Positions 7,217-13,063 of a stretch of DNA of 14,812 nt are shown here, piece after piece. This DNA comes from SCGC-AAA252-I15 sp043822165. Its GTDB lineage: Archaea > Altiarchaeota > Altiarchaeia > IMC4 > SCGC-AAA252-I15. A model generated the notes under the pieces. That model did no database searches. It was not told where the DNA came from and saw nothing but the letters and a program-made list of their open reading frames with translations. The stretch spans positions 1 through 14,812 of the forward strand of contig JBDRCA010000068.1 of NCBI GenBank assembly GCA_043822165.1, in the 5' to 3' direction. A program made the position numbers and the translations under genes. Positions within the stretch are counted from its first letter, which is position 1. Each line of letters starts with the position of its first letter.

Positions 7217-7228
7217 GGTTTAAAAAAG
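7217..7228 (-). promoter_or_regulatory. Probable TATA box of acs
   Basis: On the minus strand this reads CTTTTTTAAACC, centred about 52 bases before the acs ATG, giving a predicted leader of about 25 bases. It is the best TATA-like string in the 93-base rpl10-acs gap. The same T run could end rpl10 transcripts. The remainder of the gap shows nothing else. Confidence 0.45.
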
Positions 7229-7263
7229 ACCGGCTCTGGGAGTTATTTTAGAAACGGTTTAAG

Positions 7264-8361
7264 TTATTGTTTTTTCTTTTCTACGGCGGGCTTATCCTCT
7301 GGTTCGCCTTTTTCAGCTGCTTTGTCTGCAGTTTTAGTCTCTTCGGCTGGGTTGTCTTTTTTTGGTTTTTTCTCTTTGGAGGGTTTTTCTTTCTTGTCTT
7401 CGGGGGCAGCTGCCTCTTCTTTGGTTGGTTTGTCTTCCGCTTTTTCAGGTTCGTCTTCCTTGGATTCCCCGGCTTTTTCTTCTGGAGACGGCTCTTTGAC
7501 TGCCTCCTTTTTTTTGTCGTCCTTTACAGCCGGCTCAGGTATCCGAGACTTTAAAGCCTTTGCCTCGCATTCAGCCTTGCCTATCATGAATTCTAGAGTC
7601 TGCTTCGTGTAGATGCCTGCATTGAACGCAAGGTTAACCGCTTTGACGTGCATGTCGCGTATGAAGTGCGGGATTGTTACTGAATTTATTATCCCCGCGT
7701 TCAAGGAAAGATTCAATGCACCAGCGTAAGCGGTCGTAATCCTTGCAAGAGTCTCCGCCTCGTCTATGTGCAAGACATCGCCGGGGTAAACAACTCCAGC
7801 CTCAATCGCCGCCTGAAGTTTAAGACCGATTTCGACTGGTTCAATGCCGAAACGGGCTAAAACGCCCGCAAGCTGCGGAGAAACCTCTTCTCCCGCAGAC
7901 ACGACCTTTGAGTCAGACAATACGACGATTTTACCGCCCTGAATCTTGGCTTTGATGCCGACTGCCTGAAGCTCGCCTATTATGGGGCCCGGCGCGAACG
8001 GAGTATCCCCTTTCGGAATCACGATGTCGTTTGGCGCAGTAGAGCCTGCCTTAGCAGGCGCCTTCGTCTTGTTGTCTGATATGAGCTTGTCTAATTTGAA
8101 TGGTGAGATTTCAGTGAAAACAAGTGCTGAAGGACCTTTCAGGTATCCGCCGAGTTCTTCCGGGATTTTGGCTTTTTTGATTGCGTGTTTTATGACGTTG
8201 TTTCTTGCAATGCGCATCTCAAGCTGGCTTCCGAACTGTTTGCGCATTTTTTGGAGTTGCCGTGAGGGTATTGATTCTACTCCGACCAATCCTACTACAG
8301 GGGCTTTAGCCAGTTTCTTGGCGAGTTCATCGACTTCTTTTTTCTTCCACGGCGCTACCAT
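7264..8361 (-). CDS. rpl10: Large ribosomal subunit protein uL10 (P0) with atypical K/E/P-rich tail
   Basis: uL10 anchors L12 dimers to form the ribosomal stalk that recruits translation GTPases. It has 365 residues. The rRNA-binding domain begins VAPWKKKEVDELAKKL and contains RIARNNVIKHAIKKA (51-65). The archaeal/eukaryotic insertion follows (FAPGPIIGEL, then GEEVSPQLAGVL), and then helices that bind L12 (about 200-270). From about residue 276 to the end (nt 7536-7264) the sequence is low-complexity Lys/Glu/Pro/Ala and ends AVEKKKQ. The GLGALF-type end shared by archaeal P0 and L12 is absent. The start overlaps the rpl1 stop by 7 bases, so translation is coupled. No rpl12 follows. Confidence 0.95.
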   Translation of the reverse strand: MVAPWKKKEVDELAKKLAKAPVVGLVGVESIPSRQLQKMRKQFGSQLEMRIARNNVIKHAIKKAKIPEELGGYLKGPSALVFTEISPFKLDKLISDNKTKAPAKAGSTAPNDIVIPKGDTPFAPGPIIGELQAVGIKAKIQGGKIVVLSDSKVVSAGEEVSPQLAGVLARFGIEPVEIGLKLQAAIEAGVVYPGDVLHIDEAETLARITTAYAGALNLSLNAGIINSVTIPHFIRDMHVKAVNLAFNAGIYTKQTLEFMIGKAECEAKALKSRIPEPAVKDDKKKEAVKEPSPEEKAGESKEDEPEKAEDKPTKEEAAAPEDKKEKPSKEKKPKKDNPAEETKTADKAAEKGEPEDKPAVEKKKQ

Positions 8362-8987
8362 AGTTTGACTGCCTCACCCATTGTTGTCTTGACGTAGACG
8401 GATTTTATCTTGTCTTTCGGGATTACGCGCTCGATTGCGTTGTAGACTGCCAGGTAGTTTTCGTATAAGTCTTCAGGGTTCATGGATTCTACCCCAATTG
8501 GCACGTGTATGGCGGGGTTTTTCTTCGAGCGTACTCGGACGCTGTTTTTGGTGCGGTTCATGATGCCTGTAAGGTCTGCGTTTGGGGGCACTGGTTGGGG
8601 CATTTTGCCGCGGGATCCGAGCACTATTCCCCAGTTTTTCCCGATGAGCGTCATAAGGTCGGGTTGAGCGATGAATGAGTAGCAGTCTGACGCGATTTTG
8701 CGCATTTTGCGGCGGTCTTTAGAAAGAGTTTCTATTTCGGCTTTGTTGTAGATGTTTTTCGAGACTTTTTTGGCTCTGACCGCCATGTCTCCGTCGGCGA
8801 AGACTCCGATGTCTATGTCGCGTCCCCTGCCTTTGGGTAGGTATACGTTAAGGTTTAGTTTGTGTTGTGTTGAATCCAAGTCCACGTCCGTGAAGATGAA
8901 TCCTGCTTCCACTGTCTGCACGAACTTGCGTTTCTTGGATTTGCCTAACGCATCCGTTATAGCGTCAACAATCGTTTTCTTGTCCAT
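8355..8987 (-). CDS. rpl1: Large ribosomal subunit protein uL1
   Basis: uL1 forms the mobile L1 stalk of the 50S subunit, and in archaea it commonly represses its own operon by binding its mRNA. The 210-residue length is normal. The family signature GSRGKMPQPVPPNADL sits near residues 124-139, and the C-terminus carries VKTTMGEAVKLW. It is the first gene of a minus-strand rpl1-rpl10 pair. An AGGAGGG ribosome binding site (9006-9000) lies 12 bases before the ATG and directly adjoins a leader hairpin. Codons are strongly A/C-ending. Confidence 0.96.
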   Translation of the reverse strand: MDKKTIVDAITDALGKSKKRKFVQTVEAGFIFTDVDLDSTQHKLNLNVYLPKGRGRDIDIGVFADGDMAVRAKKVSKNIYNKAEIETLSKDRRKMRKIASDCYSFIAQPDLMTLIGKNWGIVLGSRGKMPQPVPPNADLTGIMNRTKNSVRVRSKKNPAIHVPIGVESMNPEDLYENYLAVYNAIERVIPKDKIKSVYVKTTMGEAVKLW

Positions 8988-9004
8988 TGTGTTTTTTTTC
9001 CCTC

Positions 9005-9027
9005 CTACCTGAAGAGAGACCAGGTAG
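9005..9027 (-). promoter_or_regulatory. Leader hairpin next to the rpl1 ribosome binding site
   Basis: CTACCTG and CAGGTAG (9005-9011 and 9021-9027) are perfect complements around a 9-base loop. In the minus-strand mRNA the second arm runs directly into the GGAGGG ribosome binding site. uL1 autoregulation is known in archaea, so this could be its operator, but I cannot match it to a defined uL1 binding site. Confidence 0.4.
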
Positions 9028-9054
9028 TGAAGCGGGTGACAATTATATGGGATA

Positions 9055-10011
9055 TTAGACTATAAAAATGGATAAAACATTGAATACGTAGCCTATAATG
9101 ATTATTCCCGCGGCAACCGTTGCGAAGAAGAGACCGATTAACGACGCCTTCATGACTCTTTTTAGTATCACGGCTTCAGGTAGGCTTAATGCCGCGGTCG
9201 CCATCATGAACGCCAGTGCCGTCCCCAGTGGAACCCCTTTTTGGAACAATACTAGCGCTATCGGGACGACCGCGCTGCAGTTTGCGTAAATCGGCACTCC
9301 AACAAGTACTGCAAACGGCACCGAGAAAAACCCGGTCTTGTCAAGGAGCGCGTGTATGCTCTCTTCCGGTATGAAGCCGTGGATTACGGCGCCCACTCCC
9401 ACTCCAAGGACCACCCAGACCCAGAGTTTTTTCACGATGAATACCGCTTCATCGAAGCCGTATTCAAGACGCTGCCTGAAATCCGTGAATTCGTCCTCGT
9501 CTTCATCTTCATCCACTATGAAATCATCCTGGATGAAGCGTTCAACGCCGATTCTTCCGAGCAGGAAACCGGCGAGGCTTCCGAGGCTAAGGCCCACGAT
9601 GATGTAGGCTAACGTGACTTTTAGTCCGAAGAAGCCCAGCATCAAGACCGCCAGGTACTCGTTTATGAGTGGGGAAGTCACTAGAAAAGATAGACTCGGG
9701 CCTAAAGGTACGCCGGCGCGTATGAAACTCATAAAGATTGGGATGGAGGAGCAGCTGCAAAACGGGGTTATTGCACCGGCGATGGATGCTGTTACGTAGC
9801 TTAATGCTTTTCCTTTTGAGGTGAGTATGTCCTTGATTTTTTTAGGGGACATGTAGGTTCTGCCGACTCCTACGAGGAATATCATGGCTGCCAGTAAAAC
9901 CAGGATTTTCACGGTGTCGTATATGAAGAAATGCAGTGTTTGGGCAAGGGGTGATTGCGGGGAGGCGCCAGCCACTTCGTATACCAGCCAGTCGCATATT
10001 CCTGAAAGCAT
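9055..10011 (-). CDS. Predicted permease, COG0701 / UPF0718 (ArsP-like) family
   Basis: This polytopic membrane protein has 318 residues and about 8-9 predicted spans. It carries the family hallmark TPFCSCSSIPIF (82-93) followed by RAGVPLGPSLSFLVTSP (98-114). The second half repeats the pattern as YANCSAVVPIALVLFQKGVP (242-261), so an internal duplication is visible; conserved cysteines are 85, 87 and 245. Some relatives export organoarsenicals and others have no known substrate, so I assign none. The loop between the halves has an acidic run DEDEDEDE (167-174). GAGGT (10028-10024) lies 12 bases before the ATG, with an ATTTAAAAAGC TATA-like string at 10041-10031. Confidence 0.85.
   Translation of the reverse strand: MLSGICDWLVYEVAGASPQSPLAQTLHFFIYDTVKILVLLAAMIFLVGVGRTYMSPKKIKDILTSKGKALSYVTASIAGAITPFCSCSSIPIFMSFIRAGVPLGPSLSFLVTSPLINEYLAVLMLGFFGLKVTLAYIIVGLSLGSLAGFLLGRIGVERFIQDDFIVDEDEDEDEFTDFRQRLEYGFDEAVFIVKKLWVWVVLGVGVGAVIHGFIPEESIHALLDKTGFFSVPFAVLVGVPIYANCSAVVPIALVLFQKGVPLGTALAFMMATAALSLPEAVILKRVMKASLIGLFFATVAAGIIIIGYVFNVLSIFIV
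9058..9070 (-). promoter_or_regulatory. Possible TATA box of rpl1-rpl10
   Basis: The minus strand reads CATTTTTATAGTC within the last codons of the upstream permease gene. Initiation near 9040 would include the whole leader hairpin. A second TATA-like string, CATATAATT (9049-9041), would start transcription inside the hairpin and is less attractive. Confidence 0.35.
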
Positions 10012-10036
10012 GGTTTAGTTAATACCTCGTTGCTTT

Positions 10037-10303
10037 TTAAATGTAGATTTCCTGGGCGGGGTCGGGAGTTTTTGTGTTTTCCCGCATGTGTTTGGCAGTC
10101 CTGTATGCGTCTGTCGCAGCCCAGATGCTCGCGAGGAAATTCAGGGCGTAGCCTATGTTTCTCGAGAATTCGATGTGTATTATCGCGGTCAGGAATTCAA
10201 GCGCCAAGAAGAATAGTCCGCGCTTGGCTTGCCCGAGATAGAATTGTCCGAAGCCTGCGATTATGACGGATAAGGCTGCCGCAAGAATTGGGTTTTTAGC
10301 CAT
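10037..10303 (-). CDS. Small TM2-like membrane protein
   Basis: It has 88 residues. The motif NPILAAALSV followed by GFGQFYLGQAKRG (17-29) matches TM2/DUF5683-like proteins, which have two or three membrane spans joined by short turns. Spans are likely at about 6-20, 28-44 and 50-64. The cytoplasmic end is polar (DAYRTAKHMRENTK). No function is established for archaeal members. It lies 25 bases upstream of the permease on the same strand and may be cotranscribed. A TATA-like ATAAATTC at 10333-10326, about 27 bases before the ATG, suggests a leaderless transcript. Confidence 0.75.
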   Translation of the reverse strand: MAKNPILAAALSVIIAGFGQFYLGQAKRGLFFLALEFLTAIIHIEFSRNIGYALNFLASIWAATDAYRTAKHMRENTKTPDPAQEIYI

Positions 10304-10338
10304 ATGTATAAGTATTGGTTCCCATGAATTTATGAGTG
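10304..10338. promoter_or_regulatory. 35-base divergent promoter region
   Basis: It lies between the TM2-like gene (-) and the NFACT-R gene (+). A minus-strand TATA-like ATAAATTC (10333-10326) and a plus-strand TATGTATAAGTATT (10303-10316) each sit about 27-29 bases before the start codon they would serve, so both transcripts would be nearly leaderless. Confidence 0.4.
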
Positions 10339-11130
10339 ATGGATGCGAGACTAGACGTGAGGAAAACCCTCCCGGAAAACGCCCAAGACTATTACGGGCG
10401 CTCTAAGAAGGCTAAAGCCAAGATTCCAGGCCTCGAAAAGGCGATTGAGGACACGCGGGCTCAAATCGAGCGCCTCACGGACAAGATTTTGGCGGAAGGC
10501 CGGGAGCGGGAGCAGAAGGCTGCGAAGTCTACCAGGAAAATCAAGTGGTTTGAGAAGTTCAGGTGGTTTGTAAGCTCTGACGGGTTTCTGGTAATCGGGG
10601 GCAGGGACGCAACATCCAACGAGATTGTCATTAAAAAGCACACTGATGCAAGCGACCTGGTGTTTCACGCTGACGTTCAGGGCGCGCCTTTTTTCGTGGT
10701 GAAGAACCCGGATAAGAACGAGTTGCCTGAGGACACGGTACGTGAGGCGGCTGAGGCTGCGGCGTCTTATTCCAGCGGGTGGAAGAAGGGTGTTGGGGAA
10801 CTTGACGTCTATTATATCATGCCTGAGCAGGTTTCGAAGACTCCTGAGAGCGGCGAGTATTTGGCGAAAGGCGCTTTCGTGATTAGGGGCAAGAGGAATT
10901 GGATGAGGAAGACCAGCCTCAGGCTCGCGGTCGGTGTTGGGGAAGACGATGCGGTTTTGGGCGGGCCTGTTTCAGCAATCGAGAAGGCGTGCAGTGTTTT
11001 AGCGGTTATTGCTCCCGGTGATTTGAAGCAGGGGGAGGCTGTTAAGAGGGTTAGCGAGATTCTGGGATGTGCTTTGTTGTCTGATGTTCAGAGGTTTGTT
11101 CCGGGGGGTAAAACACGCATTATTAAATGA
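10339..11130 (+). CDS. NFACT-R domain protein: C-terminal half of RqcH/NEMF without the N-terminal half
   Basis: RqcH/NEMF proteins bind stalled 60S/50S-nascent chain complexes and direct C-terminal tailing. Full-length archaeal versions have about 650 residues (NFACT-N, HhH, coiled coil, NFACT-R, C-terminal part). This one has 263. It begins LDVRKTLPENAQDYYGRSKK, which matches the start of the coiled-coil region. The coiled coil runs to about 62, NFACT-R is at about 68-188 (KWFEKFRWFVSSDGFLVIGG, then HADVQGAPFFVV at 110-121), and the C-terminal part with GGPVSAIEKA and IAPGDLKQGE is at 200-263. NFACT-N and HhH are absent, and minus-strand genes lie upstream. ATG 10339 is preferred to GTG 10336 next to it. 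Confidence 0.85.
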   Translation: MDARLDVRKTLPENAQDYYGRSKKAKAKIPGLEKAIEDTRAQIERLTDKILAEGREREQKAAKSTRKIKWFEKFRWFVSSDGFLVIGGRDATSNEIVIKKHTDASDLVFHADVQGAPFFVVKNPDKNELPEDTVREAAEAAASYSSGWKKGVGELDVYYIMPEQVSKTPESGEYLAKGAFVIRGKRNWMRKTSLRLAVGVGEDDAVLGGPVSAIEKACSVLAVIAPGDLKQGEAVKRVSEILGCALLSDVQRFVPGGKTRIIK

Positions 11131-11166
11131 GAAACTTGAAATTGTTAATACGGGAGGTGGCGTTTT

Positions 11167-11358
11167 ATGCCTTTTTTGTATAAGCTTATCAGGGAGGAAA
11201 GATGCTTGTCCAGGTGGATGGAGAGGCAGATTACTGGGTTTAACAGCAGGCACTCGTGGAATCTGCACAGGATAAGCCATATGCTGGTCAACGGCGCGAT
11301 AATAGGCTCTGGTGCCGCGATGGTTCTCATCTTCCTTCTGATTTTAGGGGCAGTATGA
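11167..11358 (+). CDS. Small single-span membrane protein, unknown function
   Basis: It has 63 residues. The gene is supported by a near-perfect ribosome binding site, GGAGGTG (11153-11159), 7 bases before ATG, and by an ATGA overlap with the next gene. The N-terminal ~38 residues are basic and aromatic (RW, HSWNLHR); the C-terminal end is one hydrophobic span (about 41-63, GAIIGSGAAMVLIFLLILGAV). I recognise no family. Coupling to the lipoprotein downstream suggests a shared envelope role. Confidence 0.7.
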   Translation: MPFLYKLIREERCLSRWMERQITGFNSRHSWNLHRISHMLVNGAIIGSGAAMVLIFLLILGAV

Positions 11359-11975
11359 AGGCGGGTTTTTTTTTAGTCATTGTTTGCGCCGTCTTAGTGA
11401 GCGGCTGCATTTTAAAGTCTGAGTGCAGGATTGTCAACCAGAGCCTGAATGTGAGCGAAGTCTGGTTTGAGCGTGTTCCGAGGAATGTGAGCGAACAGTA
11501 CGAGGGTAATGAGGTGTATCTGGTGCGGCAGTACAGTGATGTTCCTTTGACTTATCAGGTTGTTCAGGGTGCGCGGGTTTCGATGGTCAAAGAGAGCGAC
11601 GAGTACGGGACTTGGCTTCAGTACGGGACGCTTGACCCGAAGCTTAATGGAACGGTTTACATAACTCTTGTGAACAATGATTCTATCGGGGGTTTGTTCC
11701 AGATTGATCTTCGTTTGTTCAAGGATTTGAGCAACATTAGCAGGAGCAGGGAGGCTTATTTGGAGCCTAATGAGAGCAAGGTTTTTTCCTTTGATTTTGA
11801 TTTGGCTTACGGGGGGGGTTGGAGTTATAGTTTCGACGTTGTTGCGCCGGTGAGGAAAGTCGAGGTTAAGCGCCCCGGCTTCAGGGAGATTAATGAGACC
11901 CGGGTGAGGACGGTATACGACAACATAAAGCACGAGGAAGTAAAGACCGTCATCAAGCAAATCCAGGTCTGTTAG
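11355..11975 (+). CDS. Predicted secreted lipoprotein rich in N-glycosylation sequons
   Basis: It has 206 residues starting at ATG 11355, which overlaps the preceding stop by 4 bases. The N-terminus is a short signal peptide with a lipobox, LVSGC at 14-18, so Cys18 is the likely lipid anchor. An upstream start at 11256 would add 33 unrelated residues before the signal and is rejected. The mature part looks beta-rich and contains eight N-x-S/T sequons among eleven asparagines. It ends in a charged helix-like stretch with a terminal cysteine (KQIQVC). No family recognised. Codons are G/T-ending, unlike ftsZ1 or rpl1. The gene converges on the metalloprotease-like gene with a 4-base stop overlap. 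Confidence 0.8.
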   Translation: MKAGFFLVIVCAVLVSGCILKSECRIVNQSLNVSEVWFERVPRNVSEQYEGNEVYLVRQYSDVPLTYQVVQGARVSMVKESDEYGTWLQYGTLDPKLNGTVYITLVNNDSIGGLFQIDLRLFKDLSNISRSREAYLEPNESKVFSFDFDLAYGGGWSYSFDVVAPVRKVEVKRPGFREINETRVRTVYDNIKHEEVKTVIKQIQVC

Positions 11976-13027
11976 GCGTGGAACAGGTGCTGTTTCTTGA
12001 AGTAGAATATAAGTGATGCGAACGCGAGCAAAGCCAGGGCCACCGACTTTCCGGTAGAAAGCCCGATGGCGACAGACGAGACCAGGTACACGAGGACGGA
12101 GGCCATCACGGTCACGAACCGCTCCGAGAATTTTATTTCAACGAACTTGTCGCCGACGTACGCAAGCGGTATCGAACACGCCAGAACCGTTATGGAGTAG
12201 GCAAGGATTAGTATGGCGGACGCGAGAAGAGTCAGCACCACGTCTTGCGGGGACACGCCGTAGATTTCCGAGGTGCTCTCGGATACTATGAGCAGGCAAT
12301 ACGAGAGCAATAGTATGAAGACCGTGCTCACTGGATGTTTTACGAGAGAGGTCAGGAATATTTTTATGTCTTGCGTGCTTGACGCTGAACCCAAAGCAAA
12401 GCAGAACTGAAGGTAAAGAATAATCCACAAGAGCGGGTTAGGGATGACGTACAGGATTATCTTCCCGAGGTAATCCAAGCCAAGCCCGTAGAAGACTGTG
12501 TATATCGACGCATACGAGTCCACGTGAACCGCGTTTAAGTCAGGCAGCTGGCCGCCGCTCATAAAGTAGCTTAACGCGATGAGGATTGTCCCGCAGCCGA
12601 AGAAGGGCGCGAACCCTACTATCAGGTTTCTTAGTACAATCCACTTGTCTTTGGGCTGCGTGTATCCTACGTAGCCAAGAAGCCCGCTTCGCGGATTGTA
12701 TTTGAACAGGGAGACGTCTGTTACGTAGCAGCCGGTCAATACGGCGGAGAAAAGATGGGATAGTTCGTGGAGTATGGTGCCGGGGGCTATCAGGAGGCTG
12801 AACCATCTTCTGCCGACGTCCACCTCGTATGCGAGGTAAAGGTGCAGGAAGTCATTCAAAAAGATTTGGACTGCGACAAGTGCGGGAAGCACCGAGACGT
12901 AGTTTCGTATAGCATAGTCTTCTGTCACGATCCAGAGAGCGTATGATGCCGCGAAAAAGAAGGCTATGACGGGGATCCTAGTCTTAAATACCAGCCCTAA
13001 CGTTTTTCCCGCGGCTTTAGAGCTCAT
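11972..13027 (-). CDS. Polytopic membrane protein with HExxH motif, M50 (site-2 protease)-like
   Basis: It has 351 residues and about 8-9 predicted spans. APGTILHELSHLFSAVLTG (81-99) places the HELSH zinc motif (87-91) in a membrane segment. LGYVG (117-121) and LRNLIVGFAPFFGCG (132-146) follow. A third ligand candidate is D220 in LYLQFCFALGSASSTQD, at the place where related M50-like proteins carry a conserved S-x-x-D. These together suggest an intramembrane metalloprotease, but substrate and activity are unknown. The start is ATG 13027, with a TATA-like string about 26 bases upstream. It converges on the lipoprotein gene with a 4-base stop overlap, so antisense pairing of mRNA ends is possible. 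Confidence 0.65.
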   Translation of the reverse strand: MSSKAAGKTLGLVFKTRIPVIAFFFAASYALWIVTEDYAIRNYVSVLPALVAVQIFLNDFLHLYLAYEVDVGRRWFSLLIAPGTILHELSHLFSAVLTGCYVTDVSLFKYNPRSGLLGYVGYTQPKDKWIVLRNLIVGFAPFFGCGTILIALSYFMSGGQLPDLNAVHVDSYASIYTVFYGLGLDYLGKIILYVIPNPLLWIILYLQFCFALGSASSTQDIKIFLTSLVKHPVSTVFILLLSYCLLIVSESTSEIYGVSPQDVVLTLLASAILILAYSITVLACSIPLAYVGDKFVEIKFSERFVTVMASVLVYLVSSVAIGLSTGKSVALALLAFASLIFYFKKQHLFHA

Positions 13028-13063
13028 TAAGCTAATATTAATGTTTGATACAAAAAAGGTAAG
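13028..13063. promoter_or_regulatory. 36-base divergent promoter region
   Basis: A plus-strand TAATATTAAT (13033-13042) lies about 27 bases before the DRG ATG, and a minus-strand CCTTTTTTGTATC (13059-13047) lies about 26 bases before the metalloprotease-like ATG. Both genes would have little or no leader. Confidence 0.4.

Noticed and set aside
7169..7612. 147-codon plus-strand frame opposite the rpl10 tail
   Set aside because: Its Ser/Phe/Gly repeats are simply the complement of the Lys/Glu-rich tail; no start signals.
9055..10011. Naming the permease as an arsenic exporter (ArsP)
   Set aside because: The family signature is present but no ars genes or regulator are nearby and substrates vary in this family, so only the family name is given.
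11256..11354. Upstream in-frame extension of the lipoprotein gene
   Set aside because: Adds 33 residues encoded inside the preceding membrane-protein gene and would bury the signal peptide and lipobox; ATG 11355 with the ATGA overlap is far better.
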